A DNA stretch of 22,933 bases from an uncultured Rubrobacteraceae bacterium (GTDB lineage: Bacteria > Actinomycetota > Rubrobacteria > Rubrobacterales > Rubrobacteraceae), in assembly GCA_902806015.1 (NCBI GenBank), contig CADCUZ010000142.1:1-22933 (forward strand), read 5' to 3'. Below the pieces are notes generated by a model that was not told the DNA's origin, did no database searches, and saw only the letters and a program-made list of their open reading frames with translations. Shown here in pieces: positions 7,734 through 14,661 of the stretch (position 1 is its first letter; each line of letters begins with the position of its first letter). Both the position numbers and the translations under genes were made by a program.

Positions 7734-8474
7734 TTGGACATAAGAGGGCGCACCTTCCTCATCGCGGGTGGCGGCTCCGGCCTTGGCGCCGCCACCGCCC
7801 TCATGCTCGGAGGGGCAGGCGCGAACGTAGTCGTCGCCGACCTCAAAGGGGGGGCCGGGGGCAACGCCCGCTTCGTGGAGACCGACGTCACGAACGAGGG
7901 CAGCGTGAAGGCTGCCGTGGAGGCGGCGCTGGAGAACGGCCCCCTCCACGGCGCCATCAACTGCGCGGGCGTCGCCATCGCGGAGAAGGCCCTCGGAAGG
8001 GATGGGCCGCATTCCTTGCAGTCCTTCTCGAGGGTCGTGCAGATAAACCTCATTGGCACGTTCAACGTCGTGCGGCTCGCGGCGGAAGCGATGGTTCGAA
8101 ACAGGCCGGATGAGGATGGGGGGCGGGGTGTGATCGTCAACACCGCCAGCATCGCCGCCTTCGACGGGCAAATCGGGCAGGTCGCCTACGCAGCCTCCAA
8201 GGGTGGCGTCGTCTCCATGACCCTCCCCCTCGCCCGCGAGCTCGCCCGACAGGGTATCCGGGTGGCGACCATAGCCCCCGGCATCTTCGACACCCCGATG
8301 ATGGCCGGCCTACCCGAAGAGGCGAGAAGGTCGCTCGGGGAGCAGGTCCCGTTTCCGTCCCGGCTAGGAAGGCCGGGGGAGTATGCCGCGCTGGTGCGCC
8401 ACGTCATCGAAAACGAGATGCTTAACGGCGAGGTCATCCGGCTGGACGGCGCCATCCGGATGGCCCCGCGTTAG
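7734..8474 (+). CDS. SDR, 3-hydroxyacyl-CoA dehydrogenase type 2-like
   Basis: A second classical SDR, 246 aa. The cofactor loop AGGGSGLG is at residues 11-18, NCAG at 76-79, and Ser139, Tyr152 and Lys156 (TASIAAF and AYAASK) make the active site. An Asp ends the second strand (VVVADLK), which favours NAD. The regions [16 protein letters not shown] and [11 protein letters not shown] are typical of type-2 3-hydroxyacyl-CoA dehydrogenases (HSD17B10-like), which oxidise short-chain 3-hydroxyacyl-CoA. The TTG start has GGGAGG 6 nt upstream and lies 3 nt after the preceding stop. It ends the operon. The specific acyl-CoA role is inferred from similarity and would fit the acyl-CoA genes elsewhere in the window. 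Confidence 0.88.
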   Translation: MDIRGRTFLIAGGGSGLGAATALMLGGAGANVVVADLKGGAGGNARFVETDVTNEGSVKAAVEAALENGPLHGAINCAGVAIAEKALGRDGPHSLQSFSRVVQINLIGTFNVVRLAAEAMVRNRPDEDGGRGVIVNTASIAAFDGQIGQVAYAASKGGVVSMTLPLARELARQGIRVATIAPGIFDTPMMAGLPEEARRSLGEQVPFPSRLGRPGEYAALVRHVIENEMLNGEVIRLDGAIRMAPR

Positions 8475-8519
8475 CGAAACCTTCCGGGCAGCGTCTTTCG
8501 CAATCTGCGGCGCCGGTTC

Positions 8520-9090
8520 TTAACCGACAAGCCCAAGGCCCGCCGTCGACGCCTGCTCCGCCCGGAGCCTAACCGCCCGGCGCCAGCTACAGCGTGCCAA
8601 GGCGCTGCCCGGCCTTATAACCCTCCAGTAGAGCTTGAAGTTTTGGCGGGAGGCGGGATCCGTGGTCAACACGCGGGTCTCCGTCGCGAGCTCCGTGCGG
8701 CCTGCCACGGGTCTTGCGGATAAGCCCACGGCGACCTTGGCGTAGCCCGGCCTGTCGAAGGCGGAGAAGCCGCTCGCGTCCTCGAAGGTTGGCATCGTGC
8801 CGCCGCTCATCCTCCGCATCCGACCGGTGCCGTCGCAAGCCCGCCCCCGGTCGGGGTCGTCGGCGAGGAGGGTAGGCCGAAATCGCGCACCTGGCCCAAG
8901 TGGGGCAGAGTCTGCCCTTCGGCAAGCCGAGTCCCTGCATAAACGCCACCGCCAAGGACCTGGCGACGAAAAGCGGGCCCGCGAGCGGCAACCCGGCCGG
9001 CGCAGCCGCTCGACCTCGGCCGACGTCCGCTCCGGCGGGGCACTCGCCGGATTCCCACGCGGCATGAAACCGTACTGCAGGGAGGCTCGG
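8520..9090 (-). pseudogene. Remnant of a conserved actinobacterial gene, frameshifted
   Basis: Protein-like stretches occur in different minus-strand frames in an order that fits one ancestral gene: FVARSLAVAFMQGLGLP (near 8925-8975), then LPHLGQVRDFG (near 8875-8910), then LLADDPDRG, MPTFEDASGFSAF, GYAKVAVGLSARP and a terminal NFKLYWRVIRPGSALARC region before a TAA at 8522. Single-base frame changes fall near 8911-8925 and 8868-8876. The joined order resembles uncharacterised actinobacterial proteins that I would tentatively place with SRPBCC-like lipid-binding folds; this is a weak call from memory. It follows the broken sigma-factor gene on the same strand. The 5' limit is approximate. Confidence 0.5.
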
Positions 9091-9096
9091 CGCTTC

Positions 9097-9648
9097 TCAG
9101 TGATCACGGCGCGCCGACAGCTCGGCGCGCACGGTCTCGTTCCCCTTGAGTCGGTGGACGAGCGGGATCAGGTAGCCGTCCAGGATCGGGTGCTTGCACG
9201 AGTGCGCCCCCTCCTTGCCGACGATCCGGGCTACCTCCGAGTAGTCGTAGTCGAACACCTCCCGCAGCAGGAAGACCGCGCTCGACCGGCGTGAGGCTCT
9301 CCAGCAGCACCAGGAAGGCCATCGAGAGCGATTCTTCAAGGGCGCGAGGGTCTCCGCGGCGTCCGGGACCCGCTCGTCGGGAAGCGGCTCTGGCAGCCAG
9401 GGCCCGACGTACTCCTCGCGCCGCTCCCGCGCGGAGCGCAGCCGTTCGATGCAGGGCCGGGTGACCACTGCCGAGAGGTACGCCTTCGGGGATCGGACCT
9501 CCCCCTCCGGCGCGCGCCAGCGCACGAACGCCTCCTGCGTCACGTCCTCCGCGTCCATGACGCTGCCCAGCATCCTGTACGCTATCGAGAACAGCAAGGG
9601 GCGGTACTGGTCGTACGTCTTGTCACCGGACCCCTCTTCTGCCCTCAC
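9097..9648 (-). pseudogene. Degraded ECF41/SigJ-type sigma factor
   Basis: The N-terminal sigma-2 region is well preserved: YDQYRPLLFSIAYRMLGS, DAEDVTQEAFVRW, RSPKAYLSAVVTRPC and REEYVGPWLPEPLPDE, typical of ECF41/SigJ-like factors. After PDAAETLAPL the frame is lost near 9326-9340. The expected continuation MAFLVLLESLTPVER is found in the neighbouring frame, and the first frame resumes near 9277-9282 with AVFLLREVFDYDYSEVARIVGK. The two indels (one and two bases) cancel, leaving about 18 wrong residues in sigma-4. After IVGK the usual sigma-4.2 helix and the long C-terminal domain are replaced by about 35 unrelated residues. Length is 183 aa against roughly 280-330 for the family. It should be inactive. 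GTG 9648 is the only reasonable start. Confidence 0.8.
9109..9130. repeat. Inverted repeat at the end of the sigma-factor remnant
   Basis: GCGCGCCG (9109-9116), a 6-nt loop and CGGCGCGC (9123-9130) form an 8-bp GC hairpin just before the TGA at 9099-9097. There is no T-run. It may mark a rearrangement edge or be chance in GC-rich DNA. Confidence 0.5.
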
Positions 9649-9737
9649 GGCTCCGCCTTTCTTCGGCCTCTAAGGACGAGACGAACGGCGCGACAGCGCT
9701 GTGAAATCGGACGCCCGAAGATCGCGAAACGTCCCGG

Positions 9738-10496
9738 TCAAAGGCCGTCCCGGAGCACCTCCAGGGCCACGGCGTAGGAGTTGAGGGGGCGGTTGTCGTC
9801 CATGGGAACGGCCGTGAGGTCCGACCCGCGACAGGCCGCCACGGCGAAGGCCGGATCGTTGGTATCCATCACCGCCACGGTCGGCACGCCGGCCGCCACG
9901 GCCGCCCCGGCGAAGCCGTGGTCGGCCACCACCAGGTCAACCGGCCAGACCTTCGGCAAGACCTCCCGCATGGGATCGGGGTCGTGGGTGTGCAGGAGGC
10001 TCGCCCCGTTGCCCAGGGTCCCAACCGGACCCGCCCAGTCGAGGGGCAAGCCCCGCCGGCCGTAACGCCCTTCCGTCCTGGCGGTGAGGACCTTGGCCCC
10101 GAGGCCCGCCGCCCAGGCGGCGAGCTCCACGTAGTAGAGGAGCAGGGCCCCAGGATGCCCGGTGGCGAAGACCAGCCGACCCCCGCCCCCGGCGACCTCC
10201 CGGATGCGGCCCCCGGCTTCGAGAAGCGCCCCCGCGGTGCGCGTGGGGTCTATGCGGCCCCGGCCCGGGGTCCTCTCGGCGTCGGGCGGGTGGCCGATCC
10301 GCCCGGAGACGGCCTCGTAGGCCTCCTCGAAGCCGACACCGCGCATAAGCCCTTCCATCCCGTAGGTGTTGTTGGGGTCGCCCTCGACGAGGAGCCCGAT
10401 CTTGGAGAGGTTGTTCTCCGCCCCGTGCGAGGTGCTGTCCCCGGCAACGCCCGCGGCGAAAAGCTTCCGCGCGTGGGCTTCGATCCGGGGGTCCAT
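9738..10496 (-). CDS. Predicted phosphatase (PF15698-like)
   Basis: 252 aa from the ATG at 10496. Conserved blocks recall the actinobacterial family annotated simply as phosphatase (PF15698): NNLSKIGLLVEGDPNNTYGM near the N-terminus, FATGHPGALLLYYVELAAW, then LLHTHDPDPMREVL, VDLVVADHGFAGAA, VMDTNDPAFAVA and a terminal VPMDDNRPLNSY. The Asp/His-rich blocks suggest a metal-dependent hydrolase. The reaction and substrate are not established from sequence. An in-frame GTG at 10502 is an alternative start, but a TAGACT box 9 nt upstream of the ATG fits a near-leaderless ATG start. No hydrophobic segments suggest export. It is transcribed separately from the thioesterase upstream, with a gap of about 120 nt. 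Confidence 0.72.
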   Translation of the reverse strand: MDPRIEAHARKLFAAGVAGDSTSHGAENNLSKIGLLVEGDPNNTYGMEGLMRGVGFEEAYEAVSGRIGHPPDAERTPGRGRIDPTRTAGALLEAGGRIREVAGGGGRLVFATGHPGALLLYYVELAAWAAGLGAKVLTARTEGRYGRRGLPLDWAGPVGTLGNGASLLHTHDPDPMREVLPKVWPVDLVVADHGFAGAAVAAGVPTVAVMDTNDPAFAVAACRGSDLTAVPMDDNRPLNSYAVALEVLRDGL

Positions 10497-10505
10497 ACGC
10501 ACAAG

Positions 10506-10511
10506 AGTCTA
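10506..10511 (-). promoter_or_regulatory. -10-like hexamer TAGACT of the phosphatase gene
   Basis: TAGACT on the minus strand lies 9 nt upstream of the ATG at 10496. This is the third use of this exact hexamer directly before a start codon in the window. No matching -35 was found. Confidence 0.5.
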
Positions 10512-10618
10512 GCAAACGTGCCCCGGGCCTCGTCGGGGTCGGGCCCAGGCCTAAACGTGCCTCGCAACGTGAACGCGGGCCGCGGGCCCGCGTCCGATGG
10601 CGGCGGCGGGTTCCAGGC

Positions 10619-10999
10619 TCATCCCGTCCCCGCATCCTCGGCGAGGGCGCGCACCTCGGCCGGCATCCGCACGGGTTTGCCGCCGGGGAGGCGCACGCAG
10701 GCGTGGTGGGTGTGGCCGGTGGCGAGCCGCTCCCCGCCTCTCAGCACCTCGTAGCCGAAGCGCAGCGAGACCCGGCCGGCCTCGGCGAGCTCGGTGCGAA
10801 CCGTCAGCTCGTCGTCGAAGAAGGCCGCGCTGTGGTAGTGGACGAGGGCCTCCACGACCACGAAGCCGAAGCCGCGCCGCTCCAGTTCCCTGTAAGAGAG
10901 CCCGGCGTCGCGCAGCCACTCGACGCGGCCGACCTCGAAGTAGGAGAGGTAATTGGCGTTGTTGACGTGGCCCTGGGCGTCTATCTCCGAGTAGCGCAC
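10619..10999 (-). CDS. Acyl-CoA thioesterase, hot-dog fold (4HBT)
   Basis: YbgC/FadM-like 4-hydroxybenzoyl-CoA thioesterase-type protein, about 126 aa from GTG 10999; hydrolyses acyl-CoA to free acid and CoA. The active-site segment RYSEIDAQGHVNNANYLSYFE is at the N-terminus, with the catalytic Asp in EIDAQGHVNN, followed by the usual VHYHSAAFFDDEL strand. The start is unsettled. The preceding in-frame codons encode VRETHLRV, which would complete the first beta-strand, but no ATG/GTG/TTG precedes them; an ATA near 11023 is the nearest rare candidate. It lies 28 nt after the enoyl-CoA hydratase stop on the same strand, so it is probably in the same operon and acts on related acyl-CoA intermediates. 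Confidence 0.85.
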   Translation of the reverse strand: MRYSEIDAQGHVNNANYLSYFEVGRVEWLRDAGLSYRELERRGFGFVVVEALVHYHSAAFFDDELTVRTELAEAGRVSLRFGYEVLRGGERLATGHTHHACVRLPGGKPVRMPAEVRALAEDAGTG

Positions 11000-11027
11000 C
11001 CGCAGATGCGTCTCGCGGACTATGGGC

Positions 11028-11804
11028 TTACCGGCCCGTGAAGCCGGGCCGGCGCTTCTCGACGAAGGCGCCCATGCCCTCCTTGGCGTCCTCGCTGGCG
11101 AAGAGTAGGGCGAACTGGTCCGCCTCGTATTCCAGGCCGCTTATGAGGTCCACGTCCTGCGAACGGTTCGCGGCGGCCTTCGCGTGCCGGACGGCGACGG
11201 GGCCGTTCGCCGAGATCTCCGCCGCAAGCTCCCTCGCCGCGGCCAGCGCCTCCCCCTGCCCCACGACCCGGTTTACCAGGCCCACCCGTCTGGCCTCCTC
11301 GGCGTCTATGCGCCGGCCGGTAAAGATCAGCTCCTTGGCGAGCGCCGGGCCGATAAGGCGCGGCAGGCGCTGGGTGCCGCCCATGCCCGGCAGGATGCCG
11401 AGGCCGACCTCCGGGAAGCCGAAGAGGGCGTTCTCGGCGGCGATCCTGATGTCGCAGGCTATGGCGACCTCGCAGCCCCCGCCGAGGGCGAAGCCGTTCA
11501 CCGCCGCGATCGTGGGGACGGGGCTCCGGTCGAGCAGGGCCATCGCGGCGTGCCCGATCTCGGAGAACCGCTTGGCCTCAAGCGGCCCCATCGCGCTCAT
11601 CGCCGAGATGTCCGCCCCCGCGATAAACGACCGGTCCCCCGCCCCGGTCACGATGATGGCCCGCGGACCCTCCGCCTCGAGCTCGAGCAAAGCCTGCCCG
11701 ATCTCCTCGACCACCGTCGGGTCCAGCGCGTTCAGCTTCTCCTGCCGGTCGATGGTCAGGACCGCAACGCCGTCCTCGCCACGCTCCACGCGCACAAAGT
11801 CCAT
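11028..11804 (-). CDS. Enoyl-CoA hydratase/isomerase (crotonase family)
   Basis: 258-aa crotonase-fold enzyme that adds water to trans-2-enoyl-CoA in beta-oxidation-type pathways. The oxyanion-hole segment RSFIAGADISAM is near residues 58-69 and GFALGGG near 104-110. Both catalytic glutamates of true hydratases are present, Glu112 (GGGCE) and Glu132 (GFPEVGLG), so hydratase activity is likely rather than a variant activity. The ATG at 11804 has GGAG with a 6-nt spacer and gives the normal family length; a longer upstream frame adds 10 residues without an SD. The thioesterase follows and the B12-binding subunit precedes it on the same strand, giving an acyl-CoA-processing cluster. Confidence 0.93.
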   Translation of the reverse strand: MDFVRVERGEDGVAVLTIDRQEKLNALDPTVVEEIGQALLELEAEGPRAIIVTGAGDRSFIAGADISAMSAMGPLEAKRFSEIGHAAMALLDRSPVPTIAAVNGFALGGGCEVAIACDIRIAAENALFGFPEVGLGILPGMGGTQRLPRLIGPALAKELIFTGRRIDAEEARRVGLVNRVVGQGEALAAARELAAEISANGPVAVRHAKAAANRSQDVDLISGLEYEADQFALLFASEDAKEGMGAFVEKRRPGFTGR

Positions 11805-11886
11805 AAGAAGCTCCGTTTCTGAGGTTCTGGTCACCAGGCTGCAGGTTACAGGTTTTCCCCGACGCCCGAGGCCCGGGGACCGGGGC

Positions 11887-12279
11887 CTACTTCACCGCTT
11901 GTTCGACGTACTCGACGGCCCGCTTCGTCGGCGTTCCGGGGGTGAAAATCTCGCCGACGCCCACCTCTTTGAGCCTTGGGATGTCGCCCTTGGGGATTGT
12001 CCCGCCGACGAAGACGTGGATGTCTTCGGCCTCGTTATCCTTGAGAAGGTCCACGATCCTGGGGACGAGGGTCATGTGGGCGCCGGAGAGGATAGAGACG
12101 CCGATGGCGTCGGCGTCCTCCTGGATGGCGGTCTCGACGACCTGCTCGGGGGTCTGGTGGAGGCCGGTGTAGATGACCTCCATCCCGGCGTCGCGCAGGG
12201 CGCGGGCGATAATCTTGGCCCCCCGGTCGTGCCCGTCGAGCCCCACCTTTGCCACTACAACCCTGATCGTACGCTCCAT
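11887..12279 (-). CDS. Stand-alone cobalamin-binding subunit of methylmalonyl-CoA-type mutase
   Basis: 130-aa B12-binding domain protein. The DxHxxG cobalamin motif (DGHDRG, near residues 15-20) supplies the lower-ligand histidine, and SILSGAHM and VGGTIPKGD match the other two conserved B12-contact blocks. It equals the C-terminal domain of methylmalonyl-CoA mutase made as a separate small subunit, as in split archaeal-type mutases. Such a subunit needs a catalytic large subunit, and none is in the window. The ATG at 12279 has GGGAGG just upstream and a TAGAAT box 9 nt upstream. Relatives include small subunits of isobutyryl- or ethylmalonyl-type mutases, so the exact acyl-CoA is open. Confidence 0.9.
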   Translation of the reverse strand: MERTIRVVVAKVGLDGHDRGAKIIARALRDAGMEVIYTGLHQTPEQVVETAIQEDADAIGVSILSGAHMTLVPRIVDLLKDNEAEDIHVFVGGTIPKGDIPRLKEVGVGEIFTPGTPTKRAVEYVEQAVK

Positions 12280-12288
12280 TAGCCTCCC

Positions 12289-12294
12289 ATTCTA
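12289..12294 (-). promoter_or_regulatory. -10-like hexamer TAGAAT before the B12-binding gene
   Basis: TAGAAT on the minus strand lies 9 nt upstream of the ATG at 12279 and 20 nt downstream of the preceding stop. If it is used, the mutase subunit gene has its own start with almost no leader, even though the whole block is on one strand. Confidence 0.4.
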
Positions 12295-12313
12295 GCGGTC
12301 CCCGTCACTCGCG

Positions 12314-14176
12314 CTACCTCCTGAGCTCCCTGAGGTTGTCCCAGAGGACGTAGAGGCTGACTACGAGGACCGCCGCGACGACGAGCTGCCAGAAGAACTC
12401 GTAGAGCAGGACGAGCGTGGCGACCGCCGCGAGCCCGAGGTTGGCGCTGCCGACGAGGTTGACGAGGCGTCCCCGGAAGCCGGCCTCGGCGAAGGCGAAA
12501 AAGGCGATGCTGACTACGAGCATGGAGATCAGGTGCTCCTGCTCGAAGATGGCTATGGCGACGAAGATGACGAGCATGAGGCTCACGCTGACGGCCGCCC
12601 ACGCCTCGGCCACCCGGCTGAACCGCAGCTCCGTCTCCGACGCCGGCCTGTGGGGGCGGGAGATGTGGGCCCTGGCCGGGTCCCGCTCCCCGGCCCCCAT
12701 GCGCCCGGCGTACTCCGCCAGCGAGCCCGAGACGGCCTCGTCCGCCGCGAGCCTCGCCCGGAGCCTATCCAGCTCCCCGGAGAGCTCCGCGATGCGCCTC
12801 TTCGTCTCCCTGCCGCGCGCGTCCAGGTGGGAGCGGCCGCGCACCGCCGCGGCCTCGACCCCGAGCTTTCTGAGCCGCCGCGCCTTCTCCCCTATCTCGG
12901 CCCGCAGCTCTACTTGGCGGGCTTCCAGGTCCCCGCGCCGTTCGAGGGCGGCCGCGGCGGCCTGTGCGGGGGTCGGCACCTTGTCCAGGCCGGCCCACCC
13001 GACGGGGTCGTACCAGGCCCGGCCCACGGTCTTGTCGCGGTTGTACATGGGCCCGGCGGGCGCGTCCTCGCCCTCGAAAGGGTCGCGGGCGTAGAGGCCC
13101 CACAGGCCGCGGTAGCCGGAGACCCAGTCCGGGGCGGGCTCCGAGATGACCCTCGGCGGTCCCCAGGCGCGGTCCCCGCCCTCCCCGATGACGAGGCCGT
13201 CGCCGCGGGCGTAGTCAACGAAGGGGATGTGGAGGAGGCCCGCGCCCCCGGCGTCGCCCCCGGCGTTGCCGCCGGCGTACTGTCCGAGCCTCTCCCTCCA
13301 AAAGCCGCGCGCGCCGCGGACGATCCGGGCGAGGGGACGCGGCAGGGGCAGGGTGAGCTCCGTCAGGTACTCGCCCGGCGCGTAGTAGCTGGCGTGAGAG
13401 CCGGCGGCGACGTAGACGACCGGGTGCTCGCCCACTTTCTCGACCTCGGGGTCGTCCCACCGGCGCCTGAGGTTGTCCCCGGCGTAGTTGTGCGAGGCGT
13501 AGGCGACCCACTCCGGGCGCGGCCCGCCGTCCTCCGTCTCGGCGAGGTAGACGTGCACCTTCTCCCAGTCCGCCTCGTGGTCGTTGGCCCCGAAAAAGCC
13601 GCTTCTCCAATCGTTGAAAGGGTAAAAAAGCCAGTACTGGAGGACCGTCCAGCCCTCCTGGCGGGTGACGCGGCCGTGGTAGGCGTAGCCCTCGCGCTCT
13701 TCCATCGCCCGCCTGTAGGCGATCGCCGCCGCCCCCGCCGCCTCCCCGGGCACCCGGCCCCGCGCCAGCAGCGTGATCGAGTACAGCGCGTCCACGAACC
13801 GCGAGACGTACCCCACCCGCGCCAGCCGCCCCCGACCAGCCCGGAAAGCCTCCCTGGTCTCCCGGAGCCCCCTGGCCGCCCGCTCCCGCAACGCGCCCAC
13901 GCCCCGCGATTCCCCCTCGGGCAGGTTCTGCGGGTCCGTGAACTTCAGGAAATGGACGGCGCCGGACCCGTCCAGCGGCTGCTGGGACAGCGTCTCCAGG
14001 GTCAGTTCGCCGCCGGGGACCACCCGGACGGGCTCCTCTCCCGGCCGCTGGACCCAGAGGCTGCAGGCCCGCACGTACGGCTCGACGTCGATCGGGAAGA
14101 ACCTGTCCCCCTTGGTGCAGCGCAGCACGGGCTCGAAGCGCCGCAGCAGGGCCTGGTCTGGGTGGGCCGCGCTCAG
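12314..14176 (-). CDS. Vps62-like protein with coiled coil and C-terminal membrane domain
   Basis: About 620 aa. Residues 10-35 carry a conserved LRRFEPVLRCTKGDRFFP entry segment. Residues 181-265 match the Vps62-like domain (YWLFYPFNDW, ANDHEADWEKVHVYL, EWVAYASHNY, HPVVYVAAGSHASYY). A charged helical stretch at about 405-480 (ALERRGDLEARQVEL, RRIAELSGELDRLRARL) looks like a coiled coil. The last 100 residues form about four membrane helices. No function is established for the bacterial family. The start is unusual: no ATG/GTG/TTG lies near the conserved N-terminus, but a CTG at 14176 overlaps the upstream TGA as CTGA and has GGAGG 5 nt upstream. GTG 14128 is the standard-codon alternative and would cut into the conserved segment. 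It is probably in an operon with the membrane protein and FAD oxidase. Confidence 0.75.
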   Translation of the reverse strand: MSAAHPDQALLRRFEPVLRCTKGDRFFPIDVEPYVRACSLWVQRPGEEPVRVVPGGELTLETLSQQPLDGSGAVHFLKFTDPQNLPEGESRGVGALRERAARGLRETREAFRAGRGRLARVGYVSRFVDALYSITLLARGRVPGEAAGAAAIAYRRAMEEREGYAYHGRVTRQEGWTVLQYWLFYPFNDWRSGFFGANDHEADWEKVHVYLAETEDGGPRPEWVAYASHNYAGDNLRRRWDDPEVEKVGEHPVVYVAAGSHASYYAPGEYLTELTLPLPRPLARIVRGARGFWRERLGQYAGGNAGGDAGGAGLLHIPFVDYARGDGLVIGEGGDRAWGPPRVISEPAPDWVSGYRGLWGLYARDPFEGEDAPAGPMYNRDKTVGRAWYDPVGWAGLDKVPTPAQAAAAALERRGDLEARQVELRAEIGEKARRLRKLGVEAAAVRGRSHLDARGRETKRRIAELSGELDRLRARLAADEAVSGSLAEYAGRMGAGERDPARAHISRPHRPASETELRFSRVAEAWAAVSVSLMLVIFVAIAIFEQEHLISMLVVSIAFFAFAEAGFRGRLVNLVGSANLGLAAVATLVLLYEFFWQLVVAAVLVVSLYVLWDNLRELRR

Positions 14177-14661
14177 GCCACCCTCCGCGGCCCCCGCGGG
14201 CCCCCCTCCCGGTCCCCGGGGTAAAAGACCGCGCGCACGTCGTGGACGTTTAGGTACAGGATCATCAAGACGGCGTAGGCCATGATCGGGTACACGTACA
14301 CCGGCTCGTACTCGGTGTAGAGCCAGAGGCAGGTCGCCACGATGAGGCCCTGCGAGATCGCGGCCAGCAGCCACCCCCGCCGCCGCAACAACAGGAAGCC
14401 CAGGGCCGAGAGCAGCGTCAGCGCGACCGCCGGGACGAACAGGATCAGCGCCAGCGCCTCGATCACCTCCCGCGACGGCACCACCTGCGCGGAGAGAACC
14501 CGCCTCCAGTCCACCCGCGAAAACTCGTAGGCCGCGAGGGCGGCGACGCCGGCCGCCTCAAGAAGGAGCAGCAGCCCGATAGCCCGGACCGGCCGGTAGG
14601 ACTGCCTGTCCGGCTCCGGGCGTGCCTCCCCGCGACGCCCGGCTAACCGGGCGCCGGCCAC
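14173..14661 (-). CDS. Small multi-pass membrane protein, unrecognised
   Basis: 162 aa with about four hydrophobic helices: AIGLLLLLEAAGVAALAAYEF, ALALILFVPAVALTLLSALG, WLLAAISQGLIVATCLWLY and IMAYAVLMILYLNV. It ends with a basic tail. I do not recognise a family. GTG 14661 has GGAGG 4 nt upstream and overlaps the 3' end of the FAD oxidase gene by 19 nt, so translation is probably coupled; a longer upstream frame is only a shadow of that gene. Its stop overlaps the presumed CTG start of the Vps62-like gene. The tight packing suggests that the two membrane proteins are made together, possibly as partners. Confidence 0.7.
   Translation of the reverse strand: MAGARLAGRRGEARPEPDRQSYRPVRAIGLLLLLEAAGVAALAAYEFSRVDWRRVLSAQVVPSREVIEALALILFVPAVALTLLSALGFLLLRRRGWLLAAISQGLIVATCLWLYTEYEPVYVYPIMAYAVLMILYLNVHDVRAVFYPGDREGGPRGPRRVA

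Noticed and set aside
8466..8500. Hairpin GCGAAA/TTTCGC after the second SDR as a terminator
   Set aside because: Only six pairs with a 16-nt loop and no T-run; too weak to report.
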